The position numbers and the translations under genes were made by a program. This document shows positions 1 through 5,506 of a stretch of DNA of 5,506 nucleotides, piece by piece. Location of the stretch: contig WJJW01000268.1 in assembly GCA_014729455.1 (NCBI GenBank), positions 1 to 5,506 of the forward strand, given 5' to 3'. The notes under the pieces are model-generated. The model ran no database searches, was not told the DNA's origin, and was given only the letters and a program-made list of their open reading frames with translations. The stretch comes from Candidatus Eiseniibacteriota bacterium. GTDB lineage: Bacteria; Eisenbacteria; RBG-16-71-46; CAIMUX01; VGJL01. Every line of letters starts with the position of its first letter. Position 1 is the first letter of the stretch.

Positions 1-1168
1 GGTCGCAAACCGTTCCCTGCCCCTGCGGCTCCCCGCCGAAGGTGGTGCAGTTGCTGGGGGAGTAGAGGACGCAGAACCCGTCCGCCAGGCAGCATGCCTC
101 CGGCTCGGGTCCGCACGGATTCGGATCGCAGTCGGTTCCTTCCCCCTGCGGCGTGCCGCCCGAATCGCTGCAGTCCTGCGGGTCCCAAACAATGCAGACC
201 TCGCCCGGAAGGCAGCACGCCTGCCCGGTCTGCTCGCAGGGGTTCGGATCGCAATCGGTCCCCTCGCCCTGCGGCACTCCTTCCGCGTCGAGGCAGTCCT
301 GTTCGATCAACAGGAAGCACGAACCGTCCAGGAAGCAGCACGCCTGGAGATCCGGCTCGGGGCAGGGGTTCGGATCGCAGTCGGTTCCCTCCCCCTGGGG
401 AGTCCCCCCCTCGCCGATGCAGTCGTCCGCCAAGAGCATCTGGCAGAAGCCGTAGTCGTCGCAGCACGCCTCGAGCGTGGGGGTCTCGATCTCCAGCTCC
501 TGGCTCGCGTCCCACTCCTCGCCCGCGATCTGGGAGGCCGGGACCCAGTCGGCGTAGCCGAAGTACTCGCCCCGGACCAGGGTCGCGCAACCTCCGGATT
601 CGAGGGCCTGCTGGCGCCCCCACTGAGGCGGGCTCCCGTGGTAATCCGCCTGCACGACCACCCAGTAGGTCTGCCCGCCGAGGATCGGGACGCTGACCGG
701 CGCCTCGTAACGGTAGACCGGCTGGCCGAGACCGTCGTCTCCCTCGCTCGTCCTCGTCGGGACGACGTCGTCGTACGCGGCGATGATCGTCCCCGGTGCG
801 CAGTCGAGGTCGTCGTAGAAGTAGAGGTTGAAGTTGGTGAGGACCGGGTCCCCTTCCTCCCACTCGAACGGACCGCCCCACCAGGCGAGGCGGGTGACGC
901 GGGTGTCGGTCGGCGAGCTGAAGTCGTTGGCGACCTCGGTCTCCACCCCGAGGGACGGGATCCGCTCCGAGGAGATCTTCGAGCCGTTGAGGTCCGGCGC
1001 CTGACTCCAGAACACCTCGAGCGGCGCGAGCGGGCCGCGAGGCGCGCCGGTGCGCGGGGAGAGGGCCGTCGGGGCTTCCGCCGTCGCCAAACAAGGCGAG
1101 AGAAGACCCAAGAGCAGCCCCGCCGCGACGAGGCGGCGGGCGATTGCGCGGGAACGAATCGGGTTCAC
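1..1168 (-). CDS. Secreted protein with tandem six-cysteine repeats (3' end outside window)
   Basis: The frame is open from a GTG at 1168-1166 to the window edge, giving at least 389 residues. The GTG is chosen because a GGAGGG ribosome-binding site lies 9 bases upstream and the N-terminus reads directly as a Sec signal peptide: Arg-rich start (residues 5-12), hydrophobic core (13-24), likely cleavage after LATA (residue 30). Residues 50-225 look beta-rich with many aromatic residues (AWWGG at 95-99, LYFYDD at 115-120, TYWVVV at 167-172) and only two cysteines (123, 194). From residue 234, four copies of a 36-residue unit begin with ACC and end with DPNPC. I do not recognise a catalytic motif. 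By style it belongs with extracellular proteins of FCB or planctomycete bacteria; an adhesive or structural surface role is inference. The C-terminus, where an anchor or sorting signal would be, is outside the window. Confidence 0.85.
   Translation of the reverse strand, partial: MNPIRSRAIARRLVAAGLLLGLLSPCLATAEAPTALSPRTGAPRGPLAPLEVFWSQAPDLNGSKISSERIPSLGVETEVANDFSSPTDTRVTRLAWWGGPFEWEEGDPVLTNFNLYFYDDLDCAPGTIIAAYDDVVPTRTSEGDDGLGQPVYRYEAPVSVPILGGQTYWVVVQADYHGSPPQWGRQQALESGGCATLVRGEYFGYADWVPASQIAGEEWDASQELEIETPTLEACCDDYGFCQMLLADDCIGEGGTPQGEGTDCDPNPCPEPDLQACCFLDGSCFLLIEQDCLDAEGVPQGEGTDCDPNPCEQTGQACCLPGEVCIVWDPQDCSDSGGTPQGEGTDCDPNPCGPEPEACCLADGFCVLYSPSNCTTFGGEPQGQGTVCD
2..469 (-). repeat. Four tandem 36-residue six-cysteine protein repeats
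   Basis: The units start at residues 234, 276, 317 and 358 of the minus-strand protein, a period of 41-42 residues including a 5-6 residue linker. Each complete unit has cysteines at unit positions 2, 3, 9, 17, 31 and 36, and the second half is nearly constant (GxPQGEGTDCDPNPC). The fourth unit (ACCLADG...) is cut by the window edge after 32 residues. At DNA level the conserved core is repeated at 113-151, 236-274 and 362-400; both the first and second of these match the third at 35 of 39 bases. Six conserved cysteines per unit suggest small disulfide-bonded modules outside the cytoplasm (inference). Confidence 0.9.
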
Positions 1169-1177
1169 GATGGCTGT

Positions 1178-1183
1178 CCCTCC
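1178..1183 (-). promoter_or_regulatory. Ribosome-binding site deciding a GTG start
   Basis: GGAGGG on the minus strand sits 9 bases before the GTG at 1168. The frame stays open further upstream without stops for some distance, so this site and the signal peptide right after the GTG fix the start. Confidence 0.7.
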
Positions 1184-1204
1184 ATTCGGTTCGGTCGTCT
1201 GTCC

Positions 1205-1254
1205 CGGCTGCTCGTCGATCGCGACAGCCGTGAGGCGCGCTTCGATCAGCGCGC
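1205..1254 (-). other. Two consecutive hairpins in the leader of the cysteine-repeat gene
   Basis: The first hairpin on the transcript has arms GCGCGCT/AGCGCGC (1248-1254 with 1235-1241), a 7-bp stem closing a 6-base loop. The second pairs CGGCTG with CAGCCG (1225-1230 with 1205-1210) and continues with three inner pairs past a one-base bulge, ending in a 7-base loop. Neither is followed by a U-run, so they do not look like ordinary intrinsic terminators. They lie 37-86 bases upstream of the GTG and would be in the 5' leader if the promoter at 1339-1367 is used. No riboswitch class is recognised. Confidence 0.4.
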
Positions 1255-1338
1255 TCCGTTCCTCCAGCCTCGATTCCCCGAAGCCTGCGAGATCGCGCCT
1301 CCACCCGGCGGAGTGGGGCGCGTCTCGACGGACAGTCG

Positions 1339-1367
1339 AGGGTAGACGAGGCGTTGCGGCGGGTCAA
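1339..1367 (-). promoter_or_regulatory. Candidate sigma70-type promoter for the cysteine-repeat gene
   Basis: Read on the minus strand, TTGACC (1362-1367, 5 of 6 to the -35 consensus) is followed by a 17-base spacer and TACCCT (1339-1344, 3 of 6, keeping the important T, A and final T). It would give a leader of about 165 bases. The -35 lies only 13 bases after the AI-2E gene's stop codon. The weak -10 keeps confidence low; read-through from the nhaA operon is the alternative. Confidence 0.35.
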
Positions 1368-1379
1368 ACCACGGACCCG
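1360..1379 (-). terminator. Hairpin directly after the AI-2E gene, possible weak terminator
   Basis: CGGGTC and GACCCG form a perfect 6-bp stem around an 8-base loop, one base after the TGA at 1383-1381. A second small stem, CTCGAC/GTCGAG with a 5-base loop, lies at 1324-1340. Neither has a following U-tract on the minus strand, so intrinsic termination would be inefficient. The first hairpin overlaps the candidate -35 at 1362-1367. Confidence 0.25.
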
Positions 1380-1380
1380 T

Positions 1381-2433
1381 TCAAGCGGCGTCGGTCGCCC
1401 CCATCTTCTCGGACATCGGGTTCACGTACAGCTCCTCGACGAGGATCATGGCGATCAGGGCGAGCGGCGAGGCCAGCGCGATCCCGAGGAAGCCGAACAG
1501 GATCCCCGCGAGGATCTGCGAGAAGATCAGGAGGGCCCCCGGGAGCTTCGCGATGCGCTGCTGGATCAGCGGCGTGATGCCGTAGCTCTCGATCATCTGG
1601 ATCCCCGTGTAGGCCGCGATCACGGCGATGACCGTCCCCATCCCCTGTTCCAGGGCGAGCAATGCCGGCAGCACGATGGCCACGACGGCGCCGATGTTCG
1701 GGATGAACGTCAGGATCGCGGCGATGAACCCGAGCGTGACCGGCATCGGGATCCCCAGGATGAGCAGAACGACGGTCGTGAGCACGCCGATGATCGCCAT
1801 CGAGATCATCCTGGCGCCGAGCCACAGCCAGAGATCGTTCACGATGCGATCCAGGATGCGGCCCGCCCGCTCGCGATGCGGCGGCGGGATGAGCAGGACG
1901 ACCCCGCGGCGATACCGCCGGCCGTCCACGGCGAAGAAGATCCCCACGACGAAGATGATCAGAAAGCCGATCACGACGCTCGCCGTCGTCGAGAGCGCCT
2001 TGGTCACTCCGCCGAGTGCGGAAGCGCCGCCGGACAGGACGCTGTCGATGCTCGGCATCCCTTCACCGCTCAGGTCGATCCAGCGGGAGTCCCGGAGCTT
2101 GCCCCTGAGATCCTGGTAGGCGTCCTCGACGAGGGCGCCGAGGGTATCGAACTGCTGCGTGATGTTCACGGCGAACGTCGTCGCCAGCACCCCGGCCGCG
2201 ACGATGAGAAGGCAGATGACGAGGAGAACCCCCCATCGTTGCGAGACGTGGATCCATCGCTGGATCAGTTCCCCGAGCCTTCTCAGGAAGATCGCGAACA
2301 GGAAGGCGCCGAAGAACAGGAGAAACACACGACTTCCCACGATCACGACGAAGCAGATGGCGAGCGCGAGGACCCCCAGGCCCAGGACCCCCAGAACCTT
2401 GTTCACCGAGCTCGGGCTCAATCCCTCCCTCAT
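1381..2433 (-). CDS. AI-2E (UPF0118) family transporter
   Basis: This 350-residue integral membrane protein has the usual length and layout of the AI-2E family. Two N-terminal helices span about 13-50, a third about 68-90, then an amphipathic polar stretch 91-148 without strong hydrophobicity. The C-terminal membrane block follows (150-169, 205-262, 265-280, 298-336). Family-type signatures are FIPNIG at 243-248, ITPLIQQR at 286-293 and the glycine-rich ILFGFLGIALASPL at 311-324. Family members include E. coli TqsA (AI-2 export) and PerM; another UPF0118 protein has been reported as a Na+(Li+)/H+ antiporter, so the substrate cannot be read from the family name. The gene starts 41 bases after nhaA on the same strand, implying co-transcription. 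The ATG's ribosome-binding site (GGAGGT, 2450-2455) is a rather long 16 bases upstream, so the exact start is less certain than the family. Confidence 0.9.
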   Translation of the reverse strand: MREGLSPSSVNKVLGVLGLGVLALAICFVVIVGSRVFLLFFGAFLFAIFLRRLGELIQRWIHVSQRWGVLLVICLLIVAAGVLATTFAVNITQQFDTLGALVEDAYQDLRGKLRDSRWIDLSGEGMPSIDSVLSGGASALGGVTKALSTTASVVIGFLIIFVVGIFFAVDGRRYRRGVVLLIPPPHRERAGRILDRIVNDLWLWLGARMISMAIIGVLTTVVLLILGIPMPVTLGFIAAILTFIPNIGAVVAIVLPALLALEQGMGTVIAVIAAYTGIQMIESYGITPLIQQRIAKLPGALLIFSQILAGILFGFLGIALASPLALIAMILVEELYVNPMSEKMGATDAA

Positions 2434-2474
2434 GCGTCGACGCTAGCAGACCTCCGGGACCACCGGAAGATCCC

Positions 2475-3827
2475 TCACCCGGACGACCGGGACCCGCCGG
2501 CCCCGCCGGCGGAGACCAGGATCGCTCCCGCCCCGAGAAGCCCCGAGACCAGCGATGCGGCGAGGATCGCGATCTTCGCCTTGTCGAGAAGCTCCTGTTC
2601 CCCCCCGAACGCGAGGCTCGCGATGAAGATCGACATCGTGAAGCCGATTCCGGCGAGGCAGCCGGCGCCGATGATCGATCGCCACGTCACCCCCGACGGG
2701 AGCCGGGCGAGCCGGAGACGGACGGCGATCCACGAGAGAAGGAAGATCCCGACCGGCTTGCCGACCACGAGGCCGAGAACGATTCCGAGCGTGACCGGAT
2801 GGGAGAAGACCGCCCCGAGCCCCGCCTCGATCCGGACGCCCGCGTTGGCGAACGCGAAGAGCGGCATGATCAGGTACGACACCCAGGGATGCAGCGCGCC
2901 TTCGAGCCGCCGGATCGGCAGCTCCACCTGGTCGGTCGCCCGGTCCAGCCGGCTCAGGGCCTGGCGCTGGATCCGGCTCGGCAGCACGTCCGACCCGCGG
3001 TTTCGATCCTCCTCGAGCTCGCCGAGCGCGTCCTTGCTGATCGAGAGGAAGTCGTCGATGTCGATCCTCTGCCGAGCGGGAATCGCGATCGCGGCGAGGA
3101 CCCCGCCGGCCGTCGGATGGATCCCCGACTTCACGAAGCCGAACCACATGACCAGGCCGCCGGCGAGATACAGGATCGGGCTCCGGACGTGCAGCCGGTT
3201 GAGGAGCACCATGTACCCGAACGCCGCGACGATTACGAGGAGCCCTTCGCGGGCGATGTCTCCGGTATAGAAGATCGCGATCACGAGAACCGCGCCGATG
3301 TCGTCGGCGATCGCCAGAGCGAGGAGGAACACCTTCAGGGCGAGCGGCACCCGCCTTCCCAGCAGGGACAGGATCCCGACGGCGAAGGCGATGTCGGTCG
3401 CCATCGGGACCCCCCATCCCGACTCCCCCGTGCCTCCTTGATTCAGCAGTGCGTAGAGGCTCGCGGGGACGAGCATGCCGCCGATGGCCGCCGCGATCGG
3501 AAGAGCCGCCTGCCGAGCGGACGACAGCTCTCCGAGGAGCACCTCGCGCTTGATCTCGAGACCGACGACGAAGAAGAAGATGACCATGAGCGCGTCGTTG
3601 ATCCACCAGTAGAGCGGATGGCGGATGGAGATCCCGGCGAACTCGAAGGAGAGGAACGTCTTCTTCCAGACCTCGACGTAGCTGTCCCCCCAGGGGCCGT
3701 TCGCCCAGGCGAGGGCGAGGACGGCTCCGATCAGGAGGAGAATCCCTCCCGACGCTGCGGTGTGGAGGAAGCGCAGGAACGGCTGCGCCAGCCGTTCCGC
3801 GGGGGTCTTCCCCGGGGGCTCCTTCAT
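2475..3827 (-). CDS. nhaA: Na+/H+ antiporter NhaA
   Basis: This 450-residue inner-membrane protein exchanges cytoplasmic Na+ (or Li+) for external H+, supporting sodium tolerance and pH homeostasis. Family signatures are clear: GLEIKRE at 89-95; ATDIAF at 143-148 with Asp145 matching E. coli Asp133; ADDIGAV at 174-180 with Asp175/Asp176 matching the ion-binding Asp163/Asp164; Lys357 in VGKPVG matching Lys300; and GIGFTMSIFIASLAF at 393-407. It is longer than the roughly 390-residue E. coli protein, mainly because of a polar stretch at about 251-308 before ALHPWVSYLIMPLFA, as in the long NhaA forms of many bacteria. The ATG at 3827 is preferred: AAGGAG lies 10 bases upstream, the protein starts like NhaA (AERLAQPFLRFLHTAASGG), and the longer open frame to 4064 would run through a promoter. 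It is probably the first gene of an operon with the AI-2E gene. The short Gly/Ser tail (441-450) looks unstructured. Confidence 0.97.
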   Translation of the reverse strand: MKEPPGKTPAERLAQPFLRFLHTAASGGILLLIGAVLALAWANGPWGDSYVEVWKKTFLSFEFAGISIRHPLYWWINDALMVIFFFVVGLEIKREVLLGELSSARQAALPIAAAIGGMLVPASLYALLNQGGTGESGWGVPMATDIAFAVGILSLLGRRVPLALKVFLLALAIADDIGAVLVIAIFYTGDIAREGLLVIVAAFGYMVLLNRLHVRSPILYLAGGLVMWFGFVKSGIHPTAGGVLAAIAIPARQRIDIDDFLSISKDALGELEEDRNRGSDVLPSRIQRQALSRLDRATDQVELPIRRLEGALHPWVSYLIMPLFAFANAGVRIEAGLGAVFSHPVTLGIVLGLVVGKPVGIFLLSWIAVRLRLARLPSGVTWRSIIGAGCLAGIGFTMSIFIASLAFGGEQELLDKAKIAILAASLVSGLLGAGAILVSAGGAGGSRSSG

Positions 3828-3837
3828 CTCGTCGGTT

Positions 3838-3843
3838 CTCCTT
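3838..3843 (-). promoter_or_regulatory. Ribosome-binding site of nhaA
   Basis: AAGGAG on the minus strand, 10 bases before the ATG at 3827, selects the 450-residue form over the longer open frame. Confidence 0.7.
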
Positions 3844-3903
3844 CTCGTATTCCGCCGATCCTCGCGCCGCTCCGGCGGGCGGAATCGCGCGCGGCATCGA
3901 AGG

Positions 3904-3933
3904 ACTATAGGTGAGGGGTCGTGGCGGAACCAA
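3904..3933 (-). promoter_or_regulatory. Candidate sigma70-type promoter of nhaA
   Basis: On the minus strand TTGGTT (3928-3933) is followed by an 18-base spacer and TATAGT (3904-3909, 5 of 6 to TATAAT). TATAGT stands out as AT-rich in a GC-rich region. The predicted transcript would start near 3897, giving a leader of about 70 bases with the ribosome-binding site at its end. No operator of a known sodium regulator was recognised. Confidence 0.5.
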
Positions 3934-3972
3934 GCGCGGAACGACGCGGAGAACGGAGAGTCGCCCGCTTGG
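3930..3972. repeat. Inverted repeat joining the two divergent -35 elements
   Basis: CCAAGCG at 3930-3936 and its exact reverse complement CGCTTGG at 3966-3972 are separated by 29 bases. Each arm overlaps the -35-like hexamer of the promoter reading outward from it, so both promoters share CGCTTGG followed by two pyrimidines. It could be a pair of regulator half-sites, a shared promoter feature, or chance; seven-base arms in GC-rich DNA are only modest evidence. Confidence 0.4.
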
Positions 3973-3997
3973 CCGCCGCCTCCCGTTGGGGTAGACT
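3969..3997 (+). promoter_or_regulatory. Candidate sigma70-type promoter of the secreted helical protein gene
   Basis: TTGGCC (3969-3974) and TAGACT (3992-3997, 4 of 6 to TATAAT) are separated by exactly 17 bases. The transcript would begin near 4004, about 40 bases before the ATG at 4046. Confidence 0.4.
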
Positions 3998-4035
3998 GAT
4001 CTGCGCTCGACCACCGGGTTCCGGACGCTCTCGAG

Positions 4036-4042
4036 AGGAGGG
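4036..4042 (+). promoter_or_regulatory. Ribosome-binding site of the secreted helical protein gene
   Basis: AGGAGGG is a strong Shine-Dalgarno match only 3-4 bases before the ATG at 4046. This spacing is short, but the signal peptide that follows immediately supports the start. Confidence 0.6.
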
Positions 4043-4045
4043 ACC

Positions 4046-5479
4046 ATGACCACCCGAACCGCATGGGCGCTGCTCGCCCTGACGATCGCCGCCGCTTCGC
4101 TCGCCACTCCGGCCGGGGCCTCCCCGTACTGGAGCCCCGAGGATGTCGCCTCCCGGTACGGAGGGGCGCCGCCCGTCCGGGAACCGGGATCGTTCCCCGA
4201 GGGCGCGTTGCGCCAACCGTCCTCCGACCTCGAGATGTACGGGTGGATCGCCGCGTTCCTTTCGACCTGGCAGGTGGACGATCCGGAGGATCCCCAGTAC
4301 GGCGGAATGCGGGAAGGGGAGAGCCTTCCAGACATCATCCAGACCGACAACACCTCCGAGTCGATCTGGGTCTGGACGCGCTACGAGCAGCTCACCGGGG
4401 ACGACCGGTACCGGCCGAACATCGATGCCGCCTGGACCTACTGCATGAACTACCCCGCCTACCTCGAGGAGGGAGGCGGCGCGGAGATCTACGGCTACTA
4501 CCGCATGTACAATTGCGGGTGGGCGCTCCGCGCCGAGAACCTGTACCGAGACGTCTACGGAGACGCCTCCTTCCAGGCATACGCCGACTCGTGCGCCGGC
4601 TACATCCGGGATCACACGCTTTCCCAGGACGGTCCACCGTTCTACGACCAGGTCAATACGCACGTCCTCGCCTGGGCGCTCGGCAACCTCTACGACGCCG
4701 GGCTCCACGACGGGGAGCAGGGATGGATCGACCACGCCGTGGAGGAAGCGGGGACGAAGGTGAAGGCCTGGATCGAGGCCGATCCGACCCTCCTCGGAAA
4801 CGAGACCTGGGCGATGGCGGGTGGGGCGTCCGCGTGGGGACTCCTGCGGTCCTACTTCGCGGCGCATCCGGACGAGGCGGAGGCCTGGTTCGCGACCTAC
4901 AAGGACCAGATCGACACCTTCTCCAGCCCCGGTCAGTTTCAGAACGCGTGGAACGGCTGGTACGCGCTCGGCCACCGCGCGGTCGGTCTCGCCCTCGAAG
5001 ATCCGGAGCACCTCGGCCTGCACGTCTCGCTGACCGCGTACCTCGTCTCCGAGGACGAGGACGACGACGGCGGGATTCCGGCCCGTCCCGAGGACACCGA
5101 CGACGACGACCAGACCTGGGTGACGAACTACCTCGCATTCATGGGTCTGAGCGACAAGCTCGGTCCGACGAGCGACGTCGCCGAGAGTCGGGTCGATGCC
5201 GACGTCCCCGCGCTCCGGATGCGAGGGCCGAACCCGTTCCGCCGGGCCACGGCGCTCTGGTTCGAGCTGGCCCGCCCCGGTCCGGTCGCGGTCACGATCC
5301 ACGACCTCTCCGGCCGCCGGGTCGCCCGGCCCTACGAGGGGATCGCTTCGGCCGGACCGGTCGAGATCGCCTGGAACGGGCGGACCGACGCGGGGCGTCG
5401 GGCTCCCGCCGGGACCTACTTCGTGACCGTCCGAACCGAGGATCGACTCCTCGGACGCCGGATCGTGCGGCTGCGGTGA
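4046..5479 (+). CDS. Secreted alpha-helical (toroid-like) protein with FlgD-like C-terminal domain
   Basis: This complete 477-residue protein has a Sec signal peptide (hydrophobic about 6-20, likely cleavage after TPAGA at residue 25). Residues 58-370 are rich in Trp, Tyr and Ala and read as successive helical hairpins (DNTSESIWVWTRYEQL at 101-116, WALRAENLY at 159-167, NTHVLAWALGNLYDAG at 204-219, NAWNGWYALGHRAVG at 300-314). This resembles alpha/alpha-toroid enzymes such as six-hairpin glycosidases or terpenoid-cyclase-like folds; the assignment is inference. Two acidic clusters, EDEDDDGG (336-343) and DTDDDD (350-355), flank a loop before WVTNYLAFMGL (358-368) and could bind calcium. Residues 390-477 form a FlgD-like Ig domain: PNPF at 395-398, VTIHDLSGRRV at 416-426, WNGRTDAGRRAPAGTYFV at 443-460. 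This C-terminal type is common on exported proteins of FCB bacteria, where it resembles type IX sorting tails. No catalytic residues can be assigned. It is divergent from nhaA; a functional link is not implied. Confidence 0.88.
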   Translation: MTTRTAWALLALTIAAASLATPAGASPYWSPEDVASRYGGAPPVREPGSFPEGALRQPSSDLEMYGWIAAFLSTWQVDDPEDPQYGGMREGESLPDIIQTDNTSESIWVWTRYEQLTGDDRYRPNIDAAWTYCMNYPAYLEEGGGAEIYGYYRMYNCGWALRAENLYRDVYGDASFQAYADSCAGYIRDHTLSQDGPPFYDQVNTHVLAWALGNLYDAGLHDGEQGWIDHAVEEAGTKVKAWIEADPTLLGNETWAMAGGASAWGLLRSYFAAHPDEAEAWFATYKDQIDTFSSPGQFQNAWNGWYALGHRAVGLALEDPEHLGLHVSLTAYLVSEDEDDDGGIPARPEDTDDDDQTWVTNYLAFMGLSDKLGPTSDVAESRVDADVPALRMRGPNPFRRATALWFELARPGPVAVTIHDLSGRRVARPYEGIASAGPVEIAWNGRTDAGRRAPAGTYFVTVRTEDRLLGRRIVRLR

Positions 5480-5480
5480 G

Positions 5481-5496
5481 CCCCGCGGCCGCGGGG
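5481..5496 (+). terminator. Palindrome after the secreted protein gene, possible terminator hairpin
   Basis: CCCCGCGGCCGCGGGG is a perfect 16-base palindrome one base after the TGA at 5477-5479. As RNA it folds into a 6-bp all-GC stem with a GGCC loop. The following bases (ACCGACGCAC) contain no U-tract and the window ends there, so this is a candidate only. Its position favours a 3'-end role. Confidence 0.45.
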
Positions 5497-5506
5497 ACCG
5501 ACGCAC

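Noticed and set aside
113..400. Regularly spaced DNA repeats resembling a CRISPR array
   Set aside because: The repeats are in frame, imperfect and fully explained by tandem protein modules; the sequence between them also codes.
1086..1100. Possible lipobox at the signal peptide end (LLSPC)
   Set aside because: Proline before the cysteine does not fit the lipobox pattern, and a normal signal peptidase I site (ATA) follows at once.
94..1345. Plus-strand open frames over the cysteine-repeat gene
   Set aside because: They are Arg/Pro/Ser-rich frames antisense to a minus-strand gene that has a signal peptide and regular repeats.
1354..3270. 638-codon open frame on the plus strand
   Set aside because: It runs antisense to the AI-2E and nhaA genes, with composition (strings of Asp, Arg, His, Pro) typical of the opposite strand of GC-rich genes. 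It has no domain, and the antisense genes are unmistakable.
3828..4064. 79-residue N-terminal extension of NhaA
   Set aside because: It is not NhaA-like, crosses the candidate nhaA promoter and overlaps the divergent gene's start. The ATG at 3827 has its own ribosome-binding site.
2443..4353. 636-codon open frame on the minus strand
   Set aside because: It is an out-of-frame shadow of nhaA and of the opposite strand of the secreted protein gene; Arg/Pro/Gly-rich, no recognisable domain.
3905..5506. 533-codon open frame on the minus strand
   Set aside because: It lies antisense to the secreted protein gene, which has a signal peptide, ribosome-binding site and a recognisable C-terminal domain. 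The antisense frame has none of these.

Overview
The window comes from a GC-rich bacterial chromosome (roughly two-thirds G+C by eye). Two secreted proteins suggest a member of the FCB superphylum or a related lineage (Eisenbacteria-, Krumholzibacteria- or Latescibacteria-like, less likely a planctomycete). One ends in a FlgD-like Ig/sorting-tail domain. The other carries tandem six-cysteine ACC...PNPC repeats, which I recall from secreted proteins of those groups. The taxonomic call is inference from protein style; no marker gene is present.

Layout. Positions 1-1168 (minus) hold the 5' part of a secreted protein: signal peptide, an uncharacterised probable beta-rich domain, then four 36-residue cysteine repeats, the last cut by the window edge. 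Positions 1169-1380 are intergenic, with a candidate promoter and several hairpins. Positions 1381-2433 (minus) encode an AI-2E/UPF0118-family membrane protein, and 2475-3827 (minus) encode the Na+/H+ antiporter NhaA. The NhaA gene lies upstream, 41 bases from the AI-2E gene, so the two probably form an operon. Positions 3828-4045 are a divergent promoter region with a matched pair of -35-like elements. Positions 4046-5479 (plus) encode a secreted, mostly helical protein with a FlgD-like C-terminal domain, followed by a 16-base palindrome that may be a terminator hairpin.

Function. The nhaA/AI-2E pair points to sodium and pH homeostasis at the inner membrane. The two flanking genes encode exported or surface proteins of unknown role and need not be functionally linked to it. 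I found no RNA gene, mobile element, CRISPR array or defence system. The most unusual elements are the six-cysteine repeat protein, the acidic helical protein with a sorting tail, and the symmetrical divergent promoter region. Nothing here amounts to a clear novel multi-gene system.
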